Position numbers and translations under genes: made by a program. 64,000 bases of DNA from Cloacimonetes bacterium UBA6097. Lineage in GTDB: Bacteria > Cloacimonadota > Cloacimonadia > Cloacimonadales > Cloacimonadaceae. The notes under the pieces were generated by a model, which saw nothing but the letters and a program-made list of their open reading frames with translations, did not search any database and had not been told where the DNA came from. Of the stretch, positions 45,103-53,383 are shown in pieces. The DNA lies in assembly GCA_002435865.1 (NCBI GenBank), contig DIWV01000004.1, positions 34,573 through 98,572 of the forward strand, written 5' to 3'. Positions within the stretch are counted from its first letter, which is position 1, and every line of letters starts with the position of its first letter.

Positions 45103-47383
45103 TTGATAATCCGTGTTTATGCAAATCTGCCATAGTTGCCAGTACATCCCGCGATTTGCTTCCCAGATGCGGACCCACAATGTGTGCCTTTTCCAACATA
45201 TCAATCAGCCTTCCTGCCCTGGCATATCCTATCTTGAAGTGCCTTTGCAGCATGGATACAGATGCCATGTTGGCGGAAACGCAAACCTTGGCTGCTTCGG
45301 GAAAGAGTTCATCATCATAATCAAGAAAACCCATTTCACTGCGGTCGGGACTTACTATCCGGATTTCTTCTTTCGGTTTAGGTTGAGAACGAAGATAAGC
45401 GCAGACCCGTTCAATTTCATGATCGCTTACAAAAGCTCCATGGATGCGCTCTGCCAGAGCTTTGCCCGGAGGCATGTAAAGCATATCGCCCTGCCCCAGA
45501 AGCCGTTCTGCACCAATCATATCCAGGATAACCCGGGAATCTACCTTGGACGAAACCTGGAAGGCAATACGGGCAGGGAAATTGGCTTTGATAATACCTG
45601 TAATTACTTTGATGGATGGTCTTTGCGTGGCCAGAATCAGATGCATGCCCACTGCACGAGCCATCTGTGCAAGTCTTGTTATGGGCAGTTCTATGTCTTT
45701 GCCTGAGGTCATAATCAGGTCGGCAAATTCATCGATTATAATAATGATATAAGGCATCTTTTTGAACTCTTCCAATTCCTCGGCTTTTTCATTGAAAGCT
45801 ATGATATCACGTACTTTAACTTCCTGCAGAAGCTCATACCGGCGTTCCATTTCCTTCACCGCCCAGTACATTGTTTCCAAAGCAGTTTCGGAATCTGTAA
45901 CCACAGAACCTATAAGGTGCGGAAGGTCATTGTAGCCTGCCAATTCCACACGTTTGGGGTCAATCAGCACCATACGCAGTTCATCTGGCCTGGTACGGAG
46001 TAGCAAACTCATGATTATCGTATTGATACACACGCTTTTACCGCTGCCTGTAGCACCTGCTATAAGCAGATGCGGCATTCTGGTTAAATCAGTCACCACG
46101 GGAATACCGGAGATTTCCTTTCCCAAACCGATTGCCAACTTTGATTCCACGTTGTCCATTTCGTGAGAAAGCAGGATGTCCCTAAGGTAAATTGTATCTC
46201 TTGTTAGGTTGGGTATTTCTATTCCTATCAATCCTTTTCCGGGGATCGGAGCCTGTACCCGGATGGATTTTGCCTTAATTGCCAGAGCAAGGTCATCTGC
46301 CAGTGAGGAAAACTTGCTTACCTTTACACCGGGAGCTGGTCTTAGCTCATATTGGGTAATGATGGGACCGATATTAACATTGGTTACTTCTGCTTCAATC
46401 CCAAATTCCGCCAGCTTTTCCATGAGGATTTTGCTGGTGGCTTTTATCTGGTTTTCTATCTCTTCCCTATCTCTTCTGGAAAGCTTAACGGGGCTTTCCA
46501 AAAAATCCGAGATAGAGGGCATAATGTATTCTCTTTCATCATCTTCTTCATCATCTGAAGGCTGCGGAAAGGCATGCAGTTCCCTGACCTTGGTGGGTAG
46601 GACAATGGGTTGTTTTTCCTTTTCTGGCAAAGGAACAGGCGGATTTACTTCCTCTTTCTTCTGGTTATCATTTAGATGGGCAGTAACATGGTCTGTAATC
46701 GAAGGTCCATCCGGATTTTGCAGCGTAAATGGCTGTTCCGAAGGCTTTTCCATTTCCTTTACTTCTTTCCAGCGCAGATATTTTTCCCACCATTCCAGCA
46801 TCTTTTGCCTGATTGTTTCATAGCCGAAAACCAGGATAAATCCCAATACTGCAGTGCCGATAACTATTATCAGGCCACCAATCCTGCTGAAAATAGCCTT
46901 CAGGATATACCAGGCTCCCCAGGGCAGCCAACCGGAGTTAAATGTATGATTAGCATTGGGAAAGATGGTAACAATCTGGGCGCAGAACATAATGATTATC
47001 AGCAGGAAACCCTTGAACCGGGTTTCCAGTTTTTCGGGATAAATAAAACCGTGCATTGAAACTATCAGCAGGATAGCTAATGATATAAGTGAAAACAACT
47101 TACCAAAGAGAAAAATCAGAACAAAGCTGACCATTGCACCGAAAATCCCTATGGGATTATCAAACTGGATGGCATTCTGACCAAAAATACCTATGAGGAT
47201 ATTGGGACATTCTTTCAGCTTGCTGATATCCCTGTCCAGGCTTGCACTGCTGCTCAGCAAAGATAATAATCCAAGAAACGCAACCAGGGCAACAATACCC
47301 CAGAGAAGCTTAATTTGCCAAAGAGGTGTGTCTGTGTTAACCTGCTTTTTTTTTGCTTTGCCGTTTTGCTTTTTCGCTGCCAT
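45092..47383 (-). CDS. ftsK: DNA translocase FtsK/SpoIIIE
   Basis: This inner-membrane motor pumps chromosomal DNA and clears the division septum. The 763-residue protein has four N-terminal membrane segments (to about residue 180), a linker rich in P, E and K, then the motor domain with Walker A GATGSGKS at 443-450 and Walker B IIIIIDEFADL, and a C-terminal winged-helix gamma domain (about 690-755, VSMLQRHFKIGYARAGRLID) that reads KOPS sequences. The start at the ATG at 47383 is chosen over a GTG at 47392 because it gives MAAKK and a GGGTG site lies just upstream. It is the third-last gene of the lptE-rluB-ychF-ftsK-lolA chain. Confidence 0.95.
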   Translation of the reverse strand: MAAKKQNGKAKKKQVNTDTPLWQIKLLWGIVALVAFLGLLSLLSSSASLDRDISKLKECPNILIGIFGQNAIQFDNPIGIFGAMVSFVLIFLFGKLFSLISLAILLIVSMHGFIYPEKLETRFKGFLLIIIMFCAQIVTIFPNANHTFNSGWLPWGAWYILKAIFSRIGGLIIVIGTAVLGFILVFGYETIRQKMLEWWEKYLRWKEVKEMEKPSEQPFTLQNPDGPSITDHVTAHLNDNQKKEEVNPPVPLPEKEKQPIVLPTKVRELHAFPQPSDDEEDDEREYIMPSISDFLESPVKLSRRDREEIENQIKATSKILMEKLAEFGIEAEVTNVNIGPIITQYELRPAPGVKVSKFSSLADDLALAIKAKSIRVQAPIPGKGLIGIEIPNLTRDTIYLRDILLSHEMDNVESKLAIGLGKEISGIPVVTDLTRMPHLLIAGATGSGKSVCINTIIMSLLLRTRPDELRMVLIDPKRVELAGYNDLPHLIGSVVTDSETALETMYWAVKEMERRYELLQEVKVRDIIAFNEKAEELEEFKKMPYIIIIIDEFADLIMTSGKDIELPITRLAQMARAVGMHLILATQRPSIKVITGIIKANFPARIAFQVSSKVDSRVILDMIGAERLLGQGDMLYMPPGKALAERIHGAFVSDHEIERVCAYLRSQPKPKEEIRIVSPDRSEMGFLDYDDELFPEAAKVCVSANMASVSMLQRHFKIGYARAGRLIDMLEKAHIVGPHLGSKSRDVLATMADLHKHGLSNEG

Positions 47384-47404
47384 AATCAACACCCGGATAA
47401 TAGT

Positions 47405-48484
47405 TTAAACATTAAAGCGAATGGAAAGTATGTCACCGTCTCTGACGATGTACTCCTTACCTTCCAGTTTAAAAAGACCCTTTTCTTTCAGCACTTTTTC
47501 TGAGCCGTGCTCAACCAGGTCACCATATTGGAAACATTCGGCCCTGATGAATCCCCGTGCCAGGTCTGAATGGATTTTACCGGCAGCAGTAACAGCGTTG
47601 TCGCCCTTTTCAATGGTCCAGGCGCGCACTTCATCTTCGCCGACTGTGAAGAAATTAATGTATCCCATCAGTTCAAAGCACAAATGTGTTAGCCTGTCGC
47701 GAACAGATTCCTTGATGCCCATGTCTGCCATGAAATCTGCTGCATCTGCAGCTTCCATGCGGGAAAGCTCTTCTTCAAACTTGCCTGCAATCGCTGCAGT
47801 AAGGTAACCCATTTCCTTTAACTTCACCAGGATTTCATCGACCTGTGAGAAATTATCCTCTGAGCAGTTTAACAAAGCCAGAACAGGCTTTTGGGTCATA
47901 AATTGGAATCCCCTGATTGCCTTTTCTTCATCGGATCCAAGCTCAATCTTCCTGATTGGCAAACCCTCATGCAGTGATTCTATAACATGGTGCAGAGCTT
48001 TTTCTTCCAACTGCAGAGCCGGTGTCTTGATGCCGCGTTTGTAGCTCAATTCAATCTTTTCCAGCCTTTTTTCAGCAATTACCATATCTATCAGCAGCAT
48101 TTCATCTTCAAACTTCTGGATGTCTCTGACCGGATCAGACTTTCCGTATAACTCGTCCAGTTCATCATCGGGAAAGCTTCGGAGTATAATGACAAAACCT
48201 TCCATGGTCTTGATTTCAGACAAGAGAGTATTCATGTTTATATCTTCCTTGTGCTCTGTGAACAAAGCAGGAAAATCATGATATTCCAGATGGGCATAAA
48301 TAGTCTTTTTTGGTTTATACATTTCACTGAGTTTGGTAACCCTGTCATCAAGCACCATAACTACGCCTACATGCGCTTCATGATGTGCCTGGATGTATTT
48401 GTCAGTAGCTCCGGTATTGCCCGTCAGGGCATTGTAAATTGTCGTTTTTCCACTTTTGGGGTAGCCTATCAAACCTATATTCAT
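47405..48484 (-). CDS. ychF: YchF/Obg-family GTPase, divergent
   Basis: This 359-residue P-loop protein has the YchF outline: an N-terminal G domain with GYPKSGKTT, a coiled-coil insertion (about residues 115-195) and a C-terminal TGS-type domain (RAWTIEKGDNAVTAAGKIHSD, key part IEKGDNAVTAAGKIH, ending EYIVRDGDILSIRFNV). The NxxE motif that makes YchF prefer ATP is present (NCSED). But the switch II motif, DIAGLV in typical YchF, is replaced by DFPALF, so the glycine is lost and the region is unlike the family norm. YchF binds ribosomes and acts in stress responses, but this branch may differ. It overlaps rluB by four bases. Confidence 0.82.
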   Translation of the reverse strand: MNIGLIGYPKSGKTTIYNALTGNTGATDKYIQAHHEAHVGVVMVLDDRVTKLSEMYKPKKTIYAHLEYHDFPALFTEHKEDINMNTLLSEIKTMEGFVIILRSFPDDELDELYGKSDPVRDIQKFEDEMLLIDMVIAEKRLEKIELSYKRGIKTPALQLEEKALHHVIESLHEGLPIRKIELGSDEEKAIRGFQFMTQKPVLALLNCSEDNFSQVDEILVKLKEMGYLTAAIAGKFEEELSRMEAADAADFMADMGIKESVRDRLTHLCFELMGYINFFTVGEDEVRAWTIEKGDNAVTAAGKIHSDLARGFIRAECFQYGDLVEHGSEKVLKEKGLFKLEGKEYIVRDGDILSIRFNV

Positions 48485-49218
48485 TTTTCACTCCGTTTCT
48501 GCTTTAAGCTGTTTAAATATCTTACTTCATTAACTGTGCAGGGTCTCCACATACCGGTCGGCAGCTTACCCAGTTCCATTGCTCCGATTTGGATACGCTT
48601 GAGGTTAAGCACCTTTCTGCCTACGGCTTCCAGCATAAGTCTGATTTGCCTTTTTTTGCCTTCGCTGATAATGATTTTAAGGTCAATATTTCCCGGTTTG
48701 TTTGTTTTAACAAAGACGCCTGCAGGCTTGGTTTTATATCCATCTATTACTACACCGCTGCGTAAGTCTTCAAGCTGATACTTGGTTACGGGCAAGTCAA
48801 CCTCTACCCTATAGACTTTTTCCACTTTTTTGGTAGGATGCGTCAAAGCCTGTACAACATCTCCATCATTTGTAATCAGTAGCAAGCCTTCTGAATCCAT
48901 GTCCAGTCTGCCGGCAGAAACACAAGTCCGTGCAAAATCAGGAAGCAGCTTGAACACAGTTTTGCGGTCAAATTCATCCTGTTTAGTTACTACATAATTC
49001 CTGGGCTTGTTTAACAGTAAATATATCTTCTTAACATCTACTTCAATGGGTTTGCCATCAACCTCAACCTTATCTTTTTTGGGATTTATCTGAGTGCTGA
49101 GCTCTGTAATCTTGTCTCCGTTGATGACAACTCTACCGCTGAGAATAAGCTCCTCGACCTTGCGCCTGGAGCCTAAACCTGCTTCTGCCAGGAATTTGTT
49201 CAGACGGGTAGTAATCAC
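48481..49218 (-). CDS. rluB: 23S rRNA pseudouridine synthase, RsuA/RluB family
   Basis: This 245-residue protein makes pseudouridine in rRNA. It has an N-terminal S4 RNA-binding domain (about residues 4-60, RLNKFLAEAGLGSRRKVEELI, key part LNKFLAEAGLGSRR) and a catalytic domain with the family motif GRLDMDSEGLLLITNDG, which contains the catalytic aspartate (D of RLD), and the EGKKRQIRLMLEAVG block. RluB, RluE, RluF and RsuA share these; RluB is the most likely because of the length and KPRNYVVTKQD, but the exact site is not certain. It overlaps lptE by four bases and ychF by four bases, so the three are coupled. Confidence 0.88.
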   Translation of the reverse strand: MITTRLNKFLAEAGLGSRRKVEELILSGRVVINGDKITELSTQINPKKDKVEVDGKPIEVDVKKIYLLLNKPRNYVVTKQDEFDRKTVFKLLPDFARTCVSAGRLDMDSEGLLLITNDGDVVQALTHPTKKVEKVYRVEVDLPVTKYQLEDLRSGVVIDGYKTKPAGVFVKTNKPGNIDLKIIISEGKKRQIRLMLEAVGRKVLNLKRIQIGAMELGKLPTGMWRPCTVNEVRYLNSLKQKRSEK

Positions 49219-49715
49219 CAGGACTCCAAAGTGTTCTGCATGATGTTCCTGAAGAGTTTGTCACATATCTCGTTTATAGCTTCTTCTTTTGTCTTGAAAC
49301 GGCTGGTACTCTCATCAGATACAGCATAAACTTCTGATAAGGTCAGATTTTTGTTTTCATAGATGACCTGATTATTAAGTAAATCAGTAAAGATAACACT
49401 GAAAGATATAACTACACTGTAGTCCTGAACATTATTTGTTGCATCATAAGAATAAATCTTTTCGCTAAAACTTAAAACAGATCCTTCAAGTTGACAATCC
49501 GGCTGTTGTGTAACAAGTCTCAATCTGCCATCTTCACTGTATGATGTAGAAAGAGTATTATAAACAATATCACCCAAAGAATATTCGCTGCTTTTATTAT
49601 CAAATGCCAGCAGTTGAATCCTTTTCAAATGGGGATAGGCATTACTATATACTGAATAACTGCATCCCGCAAGAATGAAGATAATTAACGTAAATAGAAT
49701 AAATTTCTTGACCAT
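49215..49715 (-). CDS. LptE-like lipoprotein
   Basis: This 166-residue lipoprotein has a lipobox (FILAGCSYS, lipidated at about residue 17) and an LptE-like beginning (YPHLKRIQLLAFDNKSSEYSLGDIVYNTLSTSYSEDG, key part IQLLAFDNKSSEYSL). LptE supports the outer-membrane LPS assembly protein LptD. Members are short and diverse, so the assignment rests on the pattern of lipobox, the IxIxxFxNxS strand and the later QLEGSVLSF strand. The start at 49715 opens directly into the signal peptide; a longer frame from 49766 is possible but unneeded. It overlaps rluB by four bases. Confidence 0.7.
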   Translation of the reverse strand: MVKKFILFTLIIFILAGCSYSVYSNAYPHLKRIQLLAFDNKSSEYSLGDIVYNTLSTSYSEDGRLRLVTQQPDCQLEGSVLSFSEKIYSYDATNNVQDYSVVISFSVIFTDLLNNQVIYENKNLTLSEVYAVSDESTSRFKTKEEAINEICDKLFRNIMQNTLESW

Positions 49716-49825
49716 ACATCCATACCAATAAAAGTTAAGTAACTTTGTCAAGACAAAAACTGGCAAAGTACACCAGTATATTATTTAACTTACAAAATAG
49801 CACATAATTAGACAGGAGTATTGTC

Positions 49826-50515
49826 ATGGCTAAAAAGTATCTTAGTAAGTCTGAAACAGCTAAATTATTGAAGGTATCAGAACGCATCATCACAGAGATG
49901 ATAAATGGAAATGTATTTGAAAGCAAGCTAGTGGGGAAAAGTATTAAAATAGATGCAGATTCCCTCAATGAGTGGATGGAAAACCTAAGTGAAACTGAAG
50001 AAAAGCTGCTCACATTAAGAAGGGTTATTTGTCACTTTGAAGAATATATGCGTCCTGAAAATGTATATCTGGGATTTCATGCTGATAATAAGTATGAAGC
50101 TATCCGCATTTTGAGTGAAAGAGCAAAAGAACTTAAACTGGTAAGAGATGCCCGTTGGCTCTATGAAGTTGTTGTTGCCCGCGAGGAATTAATTTCAACT
50201 GCTATTGGCAACGGTGTTGCCTTACTCCATCCCAGGCATTTACATCCATCTAAAATCAAGTCTCCAAGTATTTTGTTTGGACGTACTGATGAGGGAGTTG
50301 ATTTTGATGCTCCTGACAACAAGCCGGTTAATATTTTCTTCATGCTGTTATTGCACAATGATAAACAGCACCTGTTTTCACTTTCATATATTTCAAAACT
50401 AATAATGAATCTCGATATTTTAAACGAACTGAGCACAGCTAAAGCAGTATCAGACATTCATAAGATTCTTACTTCACTTCCCGAAGGCAATGGCAATGGG
50501 AATGGCTTTAAGTAG
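49826..50515 (+). CDS. HTH-EIIA fusion regulator, second copy
   Basis: This 229-residue protein has the same design as 22368-23024: an excisionase-type helix-turn-helix (about residues 3-52, SKSETAKLLKVSERIITEMI) followed by an EIIA(Ntr/Fru)-type domain (about 70-220). The likely phospho-histidine is H135 in AIGNGVALLHPRHLHP, where the usual IPHAR reads LLHPR; the histidine stays but the proline and alanine around it have changed places. A low-complexity GNGNGNG end closes the protein. It stands alone, 68 bases before purE, so its target may be purE or itself. It has no adjacent transporter or EI/HPr gene. Confidence 0.82.
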   Translation: MAKKYLSKSETAKLLKVSERIITEMINGNVFESKLVGKSIKIDADSLNEWMENLSETEEKLLTLRRVICHFEEYMRPENVYLGFHADNKYEAIRILSERAKELKLVRDARWLYEVVVAREELISTAIGNGVALLHPRHLHPSKIKSPSILFGRTDEGVDFDAPDNKPVNIFFMLLLHNDKQHLFSLSYISKLIMNLDILNELSTAKAVSDIHKILTSLPEGNGNGNGFK

Positions 50516-50589
50516 CTTATCAAACAGCATATTAGCTTATCTCATTTATTATCGCTCATGAAAATATTATCAGTATTTTAGGTGTGTGT

Positions 50590-51048
50590 ATGAACAAACC
50601 ATTAGTTAGAATTATCATTGGCAGTAAATCGGACCAGGAGACTTGCCTTCCAATTCAAAACCATTTGAAAGACCTCGGTATTGAATCTGACTTTTATGTT
50701 TCTTCTGCACACCGCAATCCTGAGAAAACAGTGAGTCTTGTTAAGGAAGCTGTTAAGGAAGGAATTAAAGTTATCATCGCTTGCGCAGGTATGGCTGCAC
50801 ATTTACCGGGTGTAATTGCGTCACATACGATACTTCCTGTAATAGGAGTTCCTTTAAAGGGTAGCAGCCTGTCCGGAGAAGATGCCCTGTATTCCATTGT
50901 ACAGATGCCGCCCGGAGTACCGGTGGCAACGGTCGCTATCAATGGTGTAAAAAATGCTGCTATTCTTGCTGCACAAATCATAGCCTTATCCGATGCTGAA
51001 GTTGCAAATAATTTACTAAAGATGAAACAAAGCTTAGCCGGGAATTGA
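50590..51048 (+). CDS. purE: N5-carboxyaminoimidazole ribonucleotide mutase
   Basis: PurE makes 4-carboxy-AIR in purine synthesis. The 152-residue protein has the family motifs GSKSDQE (substrate phosphate loop), SAHRNPE, and GMAAHLPGVI, with the histidine of SAHR in the active site. The start at the ATG at 50590 is preferred over a GTG at 50584, since AGGTG lies five bases before it. No other pur gene is near, and the function of the neighbouring HTH-EIIA regulator in purine metabolism is only a guess. Class I (N5-CAIR mutase) is more likely than class II because of the length and the lack of a fused carboxylase. Confidence 0.94.
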   Translation: MNKPLVRIIIGSKSDQETCLPIQNHLKDLGIESDFYVSSAHRNPEKTVSLVKEAVKEGIKVIIACAGMAAHLPGVIASHTILPVIGVPLKGSSLSGEDALYSIVQMPPGVPVATVAINGVKNAAILAAQIIALSDAEVANNLLKMKQSLAGN

Positions 51049-51068
51049 ATCTGATAAGGTAAAATTGA

Positions 51069-51084
51069 TGTTTCACGTGAAACG
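51069..51084. promoter_or_regulatory. parS site for ParB (15/16)
   Basis: TGTTTCACGTGAAACG matches the parS consensus TGTTTCACGTGAAACA at 15 of 16 positions. It lies in the gap between purE and the convergent M42 peptidase gene, the most typical of the four sites. Confidence 0.85.
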
Positions 51085-51158
51085 CTATCTTGTTTTATTT
51101 TATAAAAGCTATATTCCCCCTGACAATATACCCTTTTATTAATGTTACAAACAAAGCA

Positions 51159-52196
51159 CTATTCAGCTATGTATCCTGCAAGCAACTTGAACGTATTCTC
51201 CACACCCTGTTTATGTGTGCGCTCATAGCTGTGCGATGCAAAAACACCGGGACCTATCAAACCATGTTTTAAATCATAGCCTGCATGCAGGGTGGCCTCC
51301 ACATCACTCCCATAATACGGATAAATATCCAGAGCATAATTAAGCTTTTCTCTTTCAGCAATTTCGATAAGCTTATTGGTCACATCGTAATCATAGGGTC
51401 CGCCACTGTCCTTTGCGCAAATTGAAACCTTATATTCGTCTGTTTTCAAATCATCACCTACTGCCCCCATATCAACCGAGATCATTTCTTCTGTTTCCCG
51501 GGGGATACCGGATGAGGCACCGTGTCCAACCTCTTCATAATTTGTGAACATAATATATACTTTACGCTTTAGTTTGATCTGTTTTTCAGCAACAGCTTTT
51601 GCTAAACCCAGTAAAATTCCCGCACTGGCTTTGTCATCAAGAAACCTGCTTTTAATAAATCCGGACTTTGTATATATAGTGCGCGGATCAAAACTGATAA
51701 AATCTCCTGGTCTAATTCCCAGTTTTAGCGTTTCACTTTCTTTTGTCACAACTTCGTCGATGACAATTTCCAGATTAACTTCATTTCTTTCCATGGTGGC
51801 TGTATCTTTGTATGTATGAGCGGCTGCATTTATTAAATGAATTGTTCCCGTGAAATATTTACCTGTTCTGGTGTGGATTGTAACATTTTCATTTTCTACA
51901 AATCCGCCTGCGTAACCTCCTATCGGTGTGAAGCGGATTCTGCCATTTCCTTTTATGCTGCGAATCATTGCGCCTAACGTATCGATATGTGCTGCCAGTA
52001 CCAAAACCCTACCCTTGCCTCCAAGTTCGCAAATAACGGCATTTTTGCGCGTTTTTTTTGGAGTGAATTTTAGTGAATGTAACTCGGACATGAGGAAATC
52101 GGTTACTTCTTTTGTATACCCGCTTGGGCTGGGGATTTTGCACAGTGATAAAATGCTCTTAACGGAATAGTCCACATAGGTCTTTAAGTTTTTCAT
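51159..52196 (-). CDS. M42 family aminopeptidase (glutamyl aminopeptidase/TET-like)
   Basis: This cytosolic metallopeptidase is a 345-residue protein of the M42 family, members of which form TET dodecamers that trim peptides. The metal-site motifs are visible in order: AAHIDTLG (histidine ligand), SRFLDDKASAGI (bridging aspartate), NYEEVGHG (catalytic glutamate pair), SVDMGAVGDD and ASHSYERTH (last histidine). It may supply amino acids for the fermentation that kdd and kamA imply, although this is inference. It converges on purE and is downstream of a GT4 gene with 49 bases between. Confidence 0.9.
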   Translation of the reverse strand: MKNLKTYVDYSVKSILSLCKIPSPSGYTKEVTDFLMSELHSLKFTPKKTRKNAVICELGGKGRVLVLAAHIDTLGAMIRSIKGNGRIRFTPIGGYAGGFVENENVTIHTRTGKYFTGTIHLINAAAHTYKDTATMERNEVNLEIVIDEVVTKESETLKLGIRPGDFISFDPRTIYTKSGFIKSRFLDDKASAGILLGLAKAVAEKQIKLKRKVYIMFTNYEEVGHGASSGIPRETEEMISVDMGAVGDDLKTDEYKVSICAKDSGGPYDYDVTNKLIEIAEREKLNYALDIYPYYGSDVEATLHAGYDLKHGLIGPGVFASHSYERTHKQGVENTFKLLAGYIAE

Positions 52197-52245
52197 AAAT
52201 GTTCCTTGATTAAATTTTTATGATTCCTGAAAATGCAAAACAGGT

Positions 52246-53373
52246 TTAGCTTTTGGGGTGTTTCTGTAAGAATAATTCCAGGATATGCTCAACATGTCTT
52301 TGCCAACTGAATAATTTTACTCTTTCAAGGCTTTTTTTAATCATCTTCTTTTGTAATTCTTCGTTAATTAAGACCATTAGCATTTTCAAAGCAATATCAG
52401 CATTCATTTCAGGGTCAAAGGTCATGACCGCATCACCACCTATTTCAGGTAGAGATGAACGGTTTGAACAGATAACGGGAATACCGGAAGCCATAGCTTC
52501 TAAAAGTGGAATGCCAAAGCCTTCATATAAGGAGGGAAACACATAAAGCACGGCATATTTATAGAAAGCTGCCATAAAGCGATTATCGACATAACCTGTT
52601 AACCTGATATTCTTTTTAGCGGGTGATGATTTTACATAATCCAGGACAATATCACTGCCATTACCATTAATACCGGTAAGTACCAGGTCATACCGATCTC
52701 TTATTTCATCCTGTAAAAGTTCAAAAGCCCTGATCAGGTTCAGATGATTCTTTAAGGGATGTTCTATCCTTGAGTTATACAGAATATATGGTCTGGTTAA
52801 CTTGTGAACCTGTCTTAATTCAGCTTCCGAAACATTGGTTTTTAACTTATCAGGTGAGTATCCGTTGTAATTCACTTCAATCCTGCTTGGAGAAAGATGA
52901 TAGTATTTTATTAAATCATTCTTCGTGTTCTCGCTGATTGCCATAATAATCGGAGCTTTTTTTAAATAATGGGGAACGATATTCCTGACATAGAACATAC
53001 GCAGAGCATCATATTTATCAGGGATATGATATTGGGAAAGGTCATGAAACGTAACAACAGCGTGTCTGGGATAACGTGACAACAGCCTGCGGTTACCTGC
53101 GGGAAGCAATATCAGGTCATATTGGCTTGCTTTGATAACAAAGGGTAGGCAATATAGGTGCCAAAGCATTGAAAGGAGTGGTTTTTTATATCTTTCTGAC
53201 ACATAACGAAAGCTTATGTTTTTATGCTTGATAGGAAAATTCTCTGCATCAGAACGGTGCATCAGTAAATCCAGCTGATGTTCTTTACAAAGTTCTTTTA
53301 CTACGGAGATAACATAATCTGCAACACCTGATTTACCGTCATCAAAAGCCAGGACACTTACAAATATTTTCAC
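52246..53373 (-). CDS. GT4 family glycosyltransferase
   Basis: This 375-residue GT-B glycosyltransferase transfers a sugar from an activated donor. The C-terminal nucleotide-sugar domain has the family motif PSLYEGFGIPLLEAMASGIPV (key part YEGFGIPLLEAMA), with the catalytic glutamate in EGFG and the second in LEAMA. The N-terminal domain (about 1-180) binds the acceptor. The start is a GTG inside the parS-like sequence at 53366-53381, with AAGG about seven bases upstream. The function could be in surface polysaccharide synthesis, but no gene cluster is seen. It lies 10 bases after the receiver-PP2C gene, so the two may be cotranscribed. Confidence 0.88.
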   Translation of the reverse strand: MKIFVSVLAFDDGKSGVADYVISVVKELCKEHQLDLLMHRSDAENFPIKHKNISFRYVSERYKKPLLSMLWHLYCLPFVIKASQYDLILLPAGNRRLLSRYPRHAVVTFHDLSQYHIPDKYDALRMFYVRNIVPHYLKKAPIIMAISENTKNDLIKYYHLSPSRIEVNYNGYSPDKLKTNVSEAELRQVHKLTRPYILYNSRIEHPLKNHLNLIRAFELLQDEIRDRYDLVLTGINGNGSDIVLDYVKSSPAKKNIRLTGYVDNRFMAAFYKYAVLYVFPSLYEGFGIPLLEAMASGIPVICSNRSSLPEIGGDAVMTFDPEMNADIALKMLMVLINEELQKKMIKKSLERVKLFSWQRHVEHILELFLQKHPKS

Positions 53374-53381
53374 GTGAAACC
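53366..53381. promoter_or_regulatory. parS-like site overlapping a GTG start (13/16)
   Basis: ATTTTCACGTGAAACC keeps the 13-base core TTTCACGTGAAAC of parS. It covers the GTG start codon of the glycosyltransferase gene. Confidence 0.5.
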
Positions 53382-53383
53382 TT

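Noticed and set aside
46209..46823. Open frame of 204 codons antisense to ftsK
   Set aside because: It is serine-rich shadow coding opposite the acidic linker of FtsK and has no ribosome site.
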